This document shows positions 18,216 through 25,983 of a stretch of 64,000 nucleotides of DNA, in pieces (the first letter of the stretch is position 1; every line of letters begins with the position of its first letter). Origin of the DNA: Gemmatimonadota bacterium (GTDB lineage Bacteria; Gemmatimonadota; Gemmatimonadetes; Gemmatimonadales; GWC2-71-9). The notes beneath the pieces were generated by a model, which was not told the origin of the DNA, did not search any database, and was given only the letters and a program-made list of their open reading frames with translations. The position numbers and the translations under genes were made by a program. Location: assembly GCA_040388535.1 (NCBI GenBank), contig JAZKBR010000002.1:314630-378629 (forward strand), in the 5' to 3' direction.

Positions 18216-18221
18216 AAGATA
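18216..18221 (-). promoter_or_regulatory. candidate -10-like box upstream of gcvT
   Basis: TATCTT followed by TTCG on the minus strand, 39 bases upstream of the chosen gcvT start. The same hexamer occurs on the plus strand at 18235-18240 ahead of the divergent gene. No convincing -35 hexamer was found at the standard spacing. Confidence 0.35.
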
Positions 18222-18234
18222 TCACCTTGACCGC

Positions 18235-18240
18235 TATCTT
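18235..18240 (+). promoter_or_regulatory. candidate -10-like box upstream of propeller array
   Basis: TATCTT followed by TCCC, ending 29 bases before ATG 18269. It is one of several TATCTT/TATATT boxes found just upstream of genes in this window (see findings). It would start the transcript for the six-gene propeller array. Confidence 0.35.
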
Positions 18241-18268
18241 TCCCGTTCCCTCTCCCCCGAGCACTCGA

Positions 18269-19432
18269 ATGCGCCACGCCGCTGTCGCTGCTGCCCTCGC
18301 CGGTCTTTCGCTTACCACACCACTCATCGCCAACGCGCAACTCTCACGGCCCAAGATCGATACGGTCGGCGGGCACGTTGTGCGGGTGATGAATCCGGGC
18401 CCGACGGCGTGGGTGGACACCAACGGCTGGAAGCTGGTGCTCGAGCGGACGATTCAGCCGAAGGACGGGGAGCCGGGGGAGCTGGAGAATCCGACGGGTG
18501 TGATCCTGCTCCGCGACGGCCGAACGGTGGTGTATCAGCGGGCCCCCGCCCGTCTCCGGCTCTACGATGCCCAGGGCCGGTTCGTGCGGGATATCAGTCG
18601 CGAGGGAGAAGGGCCGGGGGAAATTCGCCGGCCCCTCGTGGGCGTGTACGGCGATACCGTCGTGGCGTTTGATGCAGGTCGCGGCCGAGCCACCTTATTG
18701 ACGCTTGAAGGAAAGCGGGTCCGCGAGTTTCTCACCAACACTCACGCCGATGGTCCGCCAATTTCGCTCGACGCTCGCGGCCGACTTCGCGTTGAACGTG
18801 GCCGCATTGTCGGCGATGCGGTCCGAAAGGAATGGTTCTACTTCGATCCCGTCGGGAAGCAACTCGACTCGATCGTGCCTCCAGAAGCGGGGCCGTACAA
18901 AGGCTGGGTGGTCAAGTCGAACGGCGGTATCGGGACCTATGGAATTCCGCTGGCAGCCAACACCCAGTATGCCTTCCGCAATGACGGAACGATTCTCTAC
19001 GGAGCTTGGGATCGGTACGCGTTTGTGTTGAGTCGACACGGCGCGGATACGACGTTGATCTTCGGCCGCTCTGGTGTCGCGCCGACACCCATTTCGTCAG
19101 GCTTGAGAGACTCGCTCTTCACGCTCAGCACCGGGAATCCGGAAGTCGCTGCGATCGCATCCAAGCGTGATATCCCCACCAGTTTTCCGCTCTGGAACGA
19201 TGCCGCGTTTGACGGCAGCGGCAATCTTTGGGTCTCCGCCGGTTTGGCGAGGTTGCGAAACCTTCATTTTGATCTCTTCTCCCCTGCGGGCCGCTACCTC
19301 GGTGCCGTTCCGGCTCCCTTCGCGAGCGCCGCTCGTGCCTCCTGGTCCACCGACCGCGTCGCCGTCATCGACACCGACGACAACGATCTGCCGCGGGTCC
19401 GCATCTATCGCATTGACCGGCGCGGGAAGTAG
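18269..19432 (+). CDS. secreted 6-bladed beta-propeller protein, array member 1
   Basis: A 387-residue exported protein, first of six tandem paralogues. Signal peptide MRHAAVAAALAGLSLTTPLIANAQ ends in Ala-Gln and lacks a lipobox, unlike members 2-6. The mature N-terminus has the array signature KIDTVGGHVVRVMNPGPTAW then VDTNGWKLVLERT, followed by blades with the GEGPGEIRRP motif. The C-terminus has LWVSAGLARLRNLHFDLFSP and ends RVRIYRIDRRGK, which is also conserved among members. ATG 18269 starts the signal peptide; no strong Shine-Dalgarno is visible. Its stop overlaps the next start (TAGTG). Function is unknown; propellers of this family are usually binding scaffolds. Confidence 0.82.
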   Translation: MRHAAVAAALAGLSLTTPLIANAQLSRPKIDTVGGHVVRVMNPGPTAWVDTNGWKLVLERTIQPKDGEPGELENPTGVILLRDGRTVVYQRAPARLRLYDAQGRFVRDISREGEGPGEIRRPLVGVYGDTVVAFDAGRGRATLLTLEGKRVREFLTNTHADGPPISLDARGRLRVERGRIVGDAVRKEWFYFDPVGKQLDSIVPPEAGPYKGWVVKSNGGIGTYGIPLAANTQYAFRNDGTILYGAWDRYAFVLSRHGADTTLIFGRSGVAPTPISSGLRDSLFTLSTGNPEVAAIASKRDIPTSFPLWNDAAFDGSGNLWVSAGLARLRNLHFDLFSPAGRYLGAVPAPFASAARASWSTDRVAVIDTDDNDLPRVRIYRIDRRGK

Positions 19433-20550
19433 TGCGTCGTGCCCGGTTGGCTGCGGCCGTTGCACTCACCGCCTGCGGAGCCGGCAACTATGCCCTTGCC
19501 ACGGCGAAAATCGACACCCTCCCAGGTGGCATCGTGCGGGTGCGGAACGACGGCCCGACCGCGTGGAGCGACACCAACGGCTGGAAAATCGTTCACGTTG
19601 CTGCAGTTCGAATTGCCGCGGGTTCGCCGGGAGAACTGACCCTCCCGTTCACTCCCGCGATTGCCAGAAGTGGTGACCTGCTGGTGCTCGATCGACGGCC
19701 AGCCAGTATCAAGGTGTTTGCACCCGACGGCAGCTGGCTACGAACCATCGGACGCGAAGGCGCCGGGCCAGGCGAATTCCGGAATCGCGCCCTTATCGCT
19801 GCGACTGCGGGAAAGGTCTTTGTCCTCGACCGCAGCACCAGTCGGGTCATCGTCTTCGATTCGGTCGGAGCGCTCGTTGCGGAGCGCCCCGTCACCGACG
19901 GGGTCGTCCTCGACGGCATCGCTGCCGCCGGCGCAGAATCGATCATCCTCGACGGACGAGTCGGATCCCGGCAATCGCTGGTCTGGCTCAACGATTCGCT
20001 CGTTGAACAACATCGGGCAACACTCCCCGCAGCCTTGCCTGAGGCGATGTGGAGCCCCTGTGCCCTGGTCATTCCCTTTCAGCCGAGCGTCCTGGGGATC
20101 GGCCGAAGTGATCATACCGCGATCTGGGGCCGCACCGACTCCCTGAAGCTCCTGGTGACTCGCACAGGGAGCGACACCACCCGGATCATCGAGGCAGTGT
20201 TCACAGCGCCGGAGGTGACCGATGCTGACCGGACGAGGCTCTTCAGTGGCCCGGGGTCGATTTCGGCCGAGTGCCCGGTCGCCAGGGCCGCTGATCTCCC
20301 GGCACGGAAGCCTCTCTGGCGCGACTTGCACCACGACGGCCAGGAGAATGTCTGGGTCGAGCTGACACCGGATGTCGGGAAGCGGCAGTACGCTGTGTTC
20401 TCGCCAGTGGGTGAGTTCCTTGGCCGCGTTCCCGACCCGTTCGATCCAGACCAGAACACCTTCTGGCTCGGTGATGTTGCACTGGAATTCGAAACGGCCG
20501 GGGACGGCAGCGTTACGATTCACCGCTGGGAAGTGCGGCGTAGCCGGTAG
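19432..20550 (+). CDS. beta-propeller lipoprotein, array member 2
   Basis: A 372-residue paralogue starting at GTG 19432, sharing one base with the previous stop (TAGTG), so likely reinitiated by the same ribosomes. The N-terminus MRRARLAAAVALTACGAG is a lipoprotein signal with lipobox LTAC. Right after it comes the array signature AKIDTLPGGIVRVRNDGPTA then WSDTNGWKIV. The propeller motif is GAGPGEFRNR, and the C-terminal part ends with a TIHRWEVRRSR strand. Vicinal cysteines seen in members 3, 5 and 6 are absent. It is followed by a 207-base gap holding a dispersed repeat, which separates it from member 3. Confidence 0.8.
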   Translation: MRRARLAAAVALTACGAGNYALATAKIDTLPGGIVRVRNDGPTAWSDTNGWKIVHVAAVRIAAGSPGELTLPFTPAIARSGDLLVLDRRPASIKVFAPDGSWLRTIGREGAGPGEFRNRALIAATAGKVFVLDRSTSRVIVFDSVGALVAERPVTDGVVLDGIAAAGAESIILDGRVGSRQSLVWLNDSLVEQHRATLPAALPEAMWSPCALVIPFQPSVLGIGRSDHTAIWGRTDSLKLLVTRTGSDTTRIIEAVFTAPEVTDADRTRLFSGPGSISAECPVARAADLPARKPLWRDLHHDGQENVWVELTPDVGKRQYAVFSPVGEFLGRVPDPFDPDQNTFWLGDVALEFETAGDGSVTIHRWEVRRSR

Positions 20551-20622
20551 GCAGAGACAGCGCTTTCACGACGAGCTGCGAACCTCAAGCATCGTTGAAT
20601 CGAGATGTATCTCCGAGACCAG

Positions 20623-20764
20623 CTCCCTCGACTTCGCGCCTTCGGCGCCACGCTCAGGATGACACGAATGACCAGGCAGCCCACCGGACAGTTCCTTCGA
20701 CTTCGCAACGACTTCGTCGTTGCTTCCCTTCGACAGGCTCAGGGCAGGCTGCTCAGGATGACAG
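20623..20764. repeat. dispersed palindromic repeat (GTCATCCTGAGC family), copy 2, compound
   Basis: Two half-elements in tandem, each ending in GCTCAGGATGACA (ends at 20664 and about 20764). The first contains the hairpin GCGCC-TTC-GGCGC (20636-20648) and begins CTCCCTCGACTTCG, the reverse complement of part of copy 1. The second contains the 8-pair hairpin GCAACGAC-TTC-GTCGTTGC (20705-20723) and TTCGACAGGCTCAGGGCAGG. The last repeat end supplies the ATG (20758-20760) of array member 3. The rest of the 20551-20757 gap shows no gene. Confidence 0.8.
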
Positions 20765-21939
20765 CACTGGCGTGGCTCGCCGCCTGCGGCACCGCCGGCG
20801 AAGCCGAAGTCGCCCTCAACGTCCCCAAGGTCGACACGCTCCCCGGGGGCATCGTCCACCTCGTCAACACCGGCCCCACCGCGTGGCGCGATACCAGCGG
20901 CTGGCGCTGGGTCGCCGGCGCCACCATCAACCCCGACGAAGGTTCGCCTGGCGAACTGGGTGACATCTCCACCCTGACCATCGGCGACGACGGCACCGTG
21001 TTCGCGCTGCAGAGGAAGCCGACGACGATCAAGGTCTTCGGCCCCGACGGCGCGTTCCTGCGGGATATCGGCAAGGAGGGCGATGGGCCGGGTGAACTTC
21101 GGGATGGTTACATGGGAATGCGCGGCGACACCATCCTCTTCCAGAGCCCGGGCGCCACGCGACTCTCCTACTTCCTCACCAGCGGCACCTTCGTGAAGTC
21201 GGTGCCGTCGCCGTGCTGCTATTTCTGGCCGCGGCTCACCGCCGACAGCGCTGGTCGCGTCTGGGTGCCGGGTTCGGGCAAGAACGACAAGGCCGCCTGG
21301 TTCCGCTTCAAGATGGACGGCACCATTGCCGACACCTTCGAGATGCCGGCGCAGGACGATTTCCGCAAGATGAAGACCTGGACAGTGACACTCAAACGCG
21401 GCAGCAACTCGATGTCGATGGTCACCGGCGTCCCGATGCAGCCGAGTACGTCGTTCGAGCCGCGCGTCGATGGGATGATCGTGGGCGGCAACAGCACCGC
21501 CTACCGCTTTGCGCTTCTGCGCGGCGCCGCTGACACGGTCCGGATCTTCGAAGCATCGGCCCCCACAGTGGCGATGTCGGCCGCCTGGCGCGACTCGATT
21601 TTCAATGCAGCCACCGCCCATAACGATCCGGACTTCCAGAAGTCACTGCGCGCCTCGGCCAAGAAGGAAGACATCCCCACTATCTGGCCCGTGTGGACGC
21701 ATATGTCGCTCGATGGCGCCGGACGCCTCTGGGTCGCCCTCCCGGGCGATGGGGGCGAAGTGAGTCGCCTCCAGGTCTTCGACCGCGACGGCAAGCTCCT
21801 CGGCGATGTGCCGACCCCGAACCGGAAAATGTTCAAGAACGCGGCATGGGGTCGCGACTGGCTCGCCGTGGCCGACGAAGACGCCGACGGCCGGCCGGTG
21901 ATCAAGACCTATCACCTGCAGACCACCCGTAAGAAATGA
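20758..21939 (+). CDS. beta-propeller lipoprotein, array member 3, start codon inside a repeat
   Basis: A 393-residue paralogue if it starts at ATG 20758, giving MTALAWLAACGTAGEAEV with lipobox LAAC. This is an unusually short signal with no basic residue, unlike paralogues (MRRAR.., MKRRT.., MLSR..). The ATG belongs to the terminal GCTCAGGATGACA of a dispersed repeat, and the frame stays open upstream through the repeat to ATG 20605, where the translated repeat twice reads LRMT. No proper Shine-Dalgarno is visible before 20758. The mature part has the array signature VPKVDTLPGGIVHLVNTGPT then AWRDTSGWRW, the GDGPGELRDG motif and vicinal cysteines in SPCCYFWPRL. The protein body is intact. 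The gene may be functional with a repaired start, or poorly expressed. Confidence 0.75.
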   Translation: MTALAWLAACGTAGEAEVALNVPKVDTLPGGIVHLVNTGPTAWRDTSGWRWVAGATINPDEGSPGELGDISTLTIGDDGTVFALQRKPTTIKVFGPDGAFLRDIGKEGDGPGELRDGYMGMRGDTILFQSPGATRLSYFLTSGTFVKSVPSPCCYFWPRLTADSAGRVWVPGSGKNDKAAWFRFKMDGTIADTFEMPAQDDFRKMKTWTVTLKRGSNSMSMVTGVPMQPSTSFEPRVDGMIVGGNSTAYRFALLRGAADTVRIFEASAPTVAMSAAWRDSIFNAATAHNDPDFQKSLRASAKKEDIPTIWPVWTHMSLDGAGRLWVALPGDGGEVSRLQVFDRDGKLLGDVPTPNRKMFKNAAWGRDWLAVADEDADGRPVIKTYHLQTTRKK

Positions 21940-21946
21940 CTTCAGC

Positions 21947-23230
21947 GTGAAGCGTCGCACGGTGTGGCCATTCCTGTTCGCGTTGCTCACCGGCTGCGCG
22001 GGCCACGCCAGACCCGTGATTGACACCCTCCCCGGCGGGATCGTGCGGGTGAGGAACACCGGGCCAACGGTATGGCGTGACACTTCGGGTTGGCGGTGGA
22101 TCCCAACAGCAACGATCGACGTCTCAAAGGAGAGCCACAGAGGCAAGGCGGAGATCGTTGCAATGGCATGGCGCGACGATGGCACATTGTACGTGCTCGG
22201 GCCGTCCAGAAACGCGATCCGCGTCTATGGAGCCAACGGCGGACTCCTGCGGAAGCTTGGGCGCGACAGGGACACGGTAGCACGTGCACCTGGCGCACCT
22301 GTCGCCCTCTCAGTCGATTCATTCGAAGACAACGACGACCCCTTCGGCTGGGGCGAACTGGTCGAATTCACCCCAGCCTCCGAGTCGTGGCAGGGTGGTC
22401 TCATCGCGGTCCGCAGCGACACCCTCGCCGTCCAGTATCGCCTTCACTCGCCGCTACGAATCCTCGGATCGAATGGCAACCTTCTCGCAGAACCCGAGGA
22501 TTTGCTCGGCCTTGCATGGCAGCCACTCACCATCGATTCACTCGGGCGTCTGTGGTTGCCGAGCACTCCTGACTCGTCGCGTTCTGCCTGGATTCGAGTG
22601 CGGATGAATGGGGAGGTCATCGACACCATTTCGGCACCGTTGGATAGTTCGCCGGCGAGGCCCGGGGACTGGTGCGCTTATCTGTTCGTTCCGGACGGTG
22701 TAGGATCGCAATGCGTGGTCGCACCGCACCGGCCACTCGCAATAGCAATCCCTCGCATCGACGGTTTGATCATCGCTGGCAATACCGTGAACTACCGGTT
22801 CGCCGTCCTGCGCAGCATGAGAGACACCATCCGTGTCTTTGACGCGCCGGCGACGACGTTCACGCTCTCCGACGCTCAGCTCGACTCACTCATTATCCTG
22901 AAAACCACCTCGACGGACACCGCCGCTCAACGCGAGTGGCGCGCCCAAGCCAAGCGCTCCGACATTCCACGGACCACCCTTCCATGGAGCCAGATGGCCC
23001 TCGACGGCGATGGTCGGCTCTGGGTCGGGGTGCCCGACTGGACCGGAAAAGTCATCCGCCTTCAGGTCTTCACTCGCGAGGGGGTTCTACTCGGTGACGT
23101 GCCACCCCCCAGCACCGAGATCTTCGGATTAGCAGCCTGGAGTCGTGACCGCCTCGCCGTAGTGGAGAAGGAGGCGAGCGGCAAGCAAGTCATCAAGACT
23201 TTTCACTTGCAGACCACCCCGCCCAAGTGA
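21947..23230 (+). CDS. beta-propeller lipoprotein, array member 4 (divergent)
   Basis: A 427-residue paralogue, the longest of the array, starting at GTG 21947 seven bases after member 3. Signal MKRRTVWPFLFALLTGCAG has lipobox LTGC. The array signature follows (PVIDTLPGGIVRVRNTGPTV then WRDTSGWRWIP), but the usual GxGPGEF motif is lost: the matching region reads LGRDRDTVARAPGAP, and an acidic insert (DSFEDNDDPFGWGE) follows. The second half is close to member 3, including RLWVGVPDWTGKVIRLQVF and a C-terminus VIKTFHLQTTPPK versus VIKTYHLQTTRKK. This suggests member 4 arose by duplication with member 3 and then diverged in the middle blades. Confidence 0.8.
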   Translation: MKRRTVWPFLFALLTGCAGHARPVIDTLPGGIVRVRNTGPTVWRDTSGWRWIPTATIDVSKESHRGKAEIVAMAWRDDGTLYVLGPSRNAIRVYGANGGLLRKLGRDRDTVARAPGAPVALSVDSFEDNDDPFGWGELVEFTPASESWQGGLIAVRSDTLAVQYRLHSPLRILGSNGNLLAEPEDLLGLAWQPLTIDSLGRLWLPSTPDSSRSAWIRVRMNGEVIDTISAPLDSSPARPGDWCAYLFVPDGVGSQCVVAPHRPLAIAIPRIDGLIIAGNTVNYRFAVLRSMRDTIRVFDAPATTFTLSDAQLDSLIILKTTSTDTAAQREWRAQAKRSDIPRTTLPWSQMALDGDGRLWVGVPDWTGKVIRLQVFTREGVLLGDVPPPSTEIFGLAAWSRDRLAVVEKEASGKQVIKTFHLQTTPPK

Positions 23231-23314
23231 CGCCCCCGTAGCGCGTAACGGTCGGGCGCCCCGACGCATCTAACCTCTCTGGCACCATCCCCACCATCGC
23301 CGGAGCGCCTCATC

Positions 23315-24520
23315 GTGCTGTCTCGCATCGCCGCCGCCTCCCTGCTGCTTCCCCTCGCGGCCTGCGGCGGTTCCGCCATCGCCGACTCTGGCAAGGTGAA
23401 GGTCGATACCCTCCCTGGCGGCATCGTCCGCACGATCACCAGCGCACCGATCGACTCGGGCCGCTGGAGCCTCGAACTCGAGCGCACTGTCCAGCCTGCC
23501 GAGGGCACTCCTGGCGAACTCTCGGCACCCGGCGACCTGGCGCTCCGCGAAGACGGCACCCTGTTCGTGGCCGAAGGCGATCTGCATCAAGTGCGATCGT
23601 ACGATACGACCGGCGCGCTGATTCGCACCTTCGGTCGCAATGGCGAAGGGCCGGGAGAGTTCCGCAGTGCCTACATCGCCGTCCACGGCGACACACTGGT
23701 GGTGCAGGACCCGCAGGCCGCCCGGCTCACCACCTTTCGTGTAAGCGATGGCACGTTGCTCAACACGCGCGCTTCGGTCTGTTGCAACTACGGCAGCATC
23801 GGCATCGACGGCACCGGTCGCGCGGTGCTGCGCACCATCGTACGTCCCGATACCACGCGCCCAACCAGTGGCTTCGCACGTGCAGCACTCGACGGCGCTA
23901 CGATCGACACAGCGACGGTCACCGATCACCCACGCGAGACCGCCGAGAGCAAGCGCTGGCTCGTGCGCGAAGGGAAGCTGGTCCGGATGGAAATGCAGGT
24001 GCCGTTCCAGCCCGCCGACCTGCATTTCGCCGATCCGCACGGCGGCTTCCTCAGTGCGTGGACCGGTGAATACCTGCTGCGCACCTCGCGGAACGGCAGC
24101 GACACGACGGCGATCTTCGGCCGGCCACGCTCGAACGCTCCGGTGACGGCAGCAGAAAAGCAGGCGATCATCGAGGAACGGGTCTCAAGCAACAAAGCCT
24201 ACTGGCCCGAGGCCACCTTGCGCGCGTCGTTCGTTGCCGACGCCATCCCCAACGAGCGTCCTGCGTTCGACTGGGTCGCCACAGATGGCAGCGGTCGCCG
24301 CTGGGTGCGGCGGTCGAGTGCCGATACCAGCATCGTGCGCTTCGACCTCTTCAGCGCCGATAACAAGTGGCTCGATGTGGTGAGTGTCCCCGGCAATGGC
24401 TGGCCCCGCGCGCTCTACACTGCGACGTCGTGGAGTCGCGATCACGTTGCCGTGCTGCTCGAAGACGAGGGCTCGCGCCCGATCGTGAAGATCTATCGCA
24501 TCAAGCACACGGAGAAGTAA
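23315..24520 (+). CDS. beta-propeller lipoprotein, array member 5
   Basis: A 401-residue paralogue starting at GTG 23315, with signal MLSRIAAASLLLPLAACGG (lipobox LAAC). The mature N-terminus begins KVKVDTLPGGIVRTITSAP, but the following WxDTxGW part of the signature is replaced by IDSGRWSLELERTV. Other family features are GEGPGEFRSA, vicinal cysteines in ASVCCNYGS and the C-terminal PIVKIYRIKHTEK. An 84-base gap precedes it, and no terminator or clear promoter is visible there. Its stop lies two bases before the ATG of member 6, so these two are almost certainly cotranslated. Role unknown. Confidence 0.8.
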   Translation: MLSRIAAASLLLPLAACGGSAIADSGKVKVDTLPGGIVRTITSAPIDSGRWSLELERTVQPAEGTPGELSAPGDLALREDGTLFVAEGDLHQVRSYDTTGALIRTFGRNGEGPGEFRSAYIAVHGDTLVVQDPQAARLTTFRVSDGTLLNTRASVCCNYGSIGIDGTGRAVLRTIVRPDTTRPTSGFARAALDGATIDTATVTDHPRETAESKRWLVREGKLVRMEMQVPFQPADLHFADPHGGFLSAWTGEYLLRTSRNGSDTTAIFGRPRSNAPVTAAEKQAIIEERVSSNKAYWPEATLRASFVADAIPNERPAFDWVATDGSGRRWVRRSSADTSIVRFDLFSADNKWLDVVSVPGNGWPRALYTATSWSRDHVAVLLEDEGSRPIVKIYRIKHTEK

Positions 24521-24522
24521 CC

Positions 24523-25713
24523 ATGCGCTGCCCACTCCCGATGGTGCTGCTCCTCGCCGCGGCCTGCAACAGTGCCGGTGCGAAGGTCGCGCTCAATGTA
24601 CCGGCCATCGACACGCTGCCAGGCGGGATCGTCCGCGTTCGCAACAGCGGGCCGACGGAGTGGGCCGACACCAGCGGCTGGAAGCTGGTGCTCGAGCACA
24701 CCTTCACGATGGCCGACGGATCGCCGGGGCAGCTCAACGACCCCGGCGCCATCGTCGTTGACAGCAAAGGCAATTTCTACATCCTCGACCAGAAGCCGGC
24801 AACGATCAAGGCCTATGGCTCCGATGGCGCGTTCCTTCGCACCATCGGGAAGGATGGCAGCGGACCGGGCGAGTTCCGTCAGTGGGGTCTGTTGATGATC
24901 GCCCACGATACGCTCGTGGAGCATGACCCGCGGCAGTCGCGCACCTCGCTCTTCACCACCGATGGCCAGTTCATCCGTGTCTGGCTCACGCTCTGCTGTC
25001 ACTCGCGGCCAGTGAGCGCCGATGACAACGGCCTGATCTCGATTCCAGGCAGCATCAAGATCGACACCACCGCTGGCCGCAAATCACTCTTCGCCGGTGC
25101 CGGCTTCGTCCGCTTCCGCCTGGACAGCACGGTGGCCGACACCGTCCTTTTCCCCACCGAACCCGTGCGCAAGCTCTGGGAATTTCACAACAAGCAGAAC
25201 AACTCGAGCTGGTCGATTCCCTTCACGGCGGGCACGTCATCGCGCCTCGATCGTGCCGGGCGATTCGTCTGGGCCGATCAGGAGAACTACCGCTTCATCA
25301 TCTCGAAGACCGGGCTCGACACCACCCGCATCTTCGAATCGGTGCCAGGACCAGTCGCGACGATTCCGGATTCACTCCGCAAGGAACAGTTCGACAGCTA
25401 CACCAAGGGGAATCCTGATCTCCGCGGCATCGCGAAGATGGCAGACATTCCCACCGTCTATCCGGCCTGGACCACCTTCGTGGTTGACGGCGCCAACAAC
25501 CTCTGGGTCCTGCTGCCAGGTGCGAAGGGCCCGGGCACCTTCTGGGACGTCTTCACGGCCGACGGTACCCTCCTCGGCCGGGTGCCGGCCACCTTCTCCG
25601 AACCGTGGCGAACCTTCTGGACGCGAGACCACGTCTATTCGGTGGAAGACGACGAGTCGACCGGCAGCACGGCCATCAAGGTCTACCGTATTGACAAGGG
25701 CGGGAAGCGCTGA
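24523..25713 (+). CDS. beta-propeller lipoprotein, array member 6
   Basis: A 396-residue paralogue starting at ATG 24523, two bases after the previous stop. Signal MRCPLPMVLLLAAACNSAG has lipobox LAAC. The signature is complete (VPAIDTLPGGIVRVRNSGPT then EWADTSGWKLV), with the GSGPGEFRQW motif and vicinal cysteines in LTLCCHSRP at the same place as members 3 and 5. The C-terminus AIKVYRIDKGGKR matches that of member 1 (VRIYRIDRRGK). It closes the array and is followed by a 270-base stretch before the RND adaptor gene. Function is not recognised beyond the propeller fold. Confidence 0.82.
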   Translation: MRCPLPMVLLLAAACNSAGAKVALNVPAIDTLPGGIVRVRNSGPTEWADTSGWKLVLEHTFTMADGSPGQLNDPGAIVVDSKGNFYILDQKPATIKAYGSDGAFLRTIGKDGSGPGEFRQWGLLMIAHDTLVEHDPRQSRTSLFTTDGQFIRVWLTLCCHSRPVSADDNGLISIPGSIKIDTTAGRKSLFAGAGFVRFRLDSTVADTVLFPTEPVRKLWEFHNKQNNSSWSIPFTAGTSSRLDRAGRFVWADQENYRFIISKTGLDTTRIFESVPGPVATIPDSLRKEQFDSYTKGNPDLRGIAKMADIPTVYPAWTTFVVDGANNLWVLLPGAKGPGTFWDVFTADGTLLGRVPATFSEPWRTFWTRDHVYSVEDDESTGSTAIKVYRIDKGGKR

Positions 25714-25809
25714 GGGTGTAAGGAACGACACACCTTCTTCATATCTCAGCAGTAGCATCGAGGGGTTCGTGGCCGGGGACCCCCTCCCCTCGCAGCCCCA
25801 TTCCGGAGC

Positions 25810-25815
25810 TATCTT
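25810..25815 (+). promoter_or_regulatory. candidate -10-like box ahead of the RND locus
   Basis: TATCTT in GAGCTATCTTGAAG, 31 bases upstream of an in-frame ATG at 25846 and 169 bases upstream of the signal-peptide ATG at 25984. The 25714-25983 stretch otherwise shows only an open extension of the adaptor frame (25846-25983) and no separate gene. Confidence 0.3.
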
Positions 25816-25983
25816 GAAGCTCAATTTCCCCCAACTCCGAGCCCGATGCGCACCCCCCTCGCGCGTTCGTCGCCCCAGATTTCCTTCCGCCGGCCCCGAG
25901 CCGTGCGTCTCTCTACTCCTCTCGTGCATCCCCCGGGGGCTGGCGTCTTTTCGCCGGCCACTCGACACCCTGTGAGGCCTTCG

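Noticed and set aside
18178-18268. Glycine riboswitch ahead of gcvT
   Set aside because: Only 91 bases separate gcvT from the divergent gene, and I see no tandem aptamer-like conserved core.
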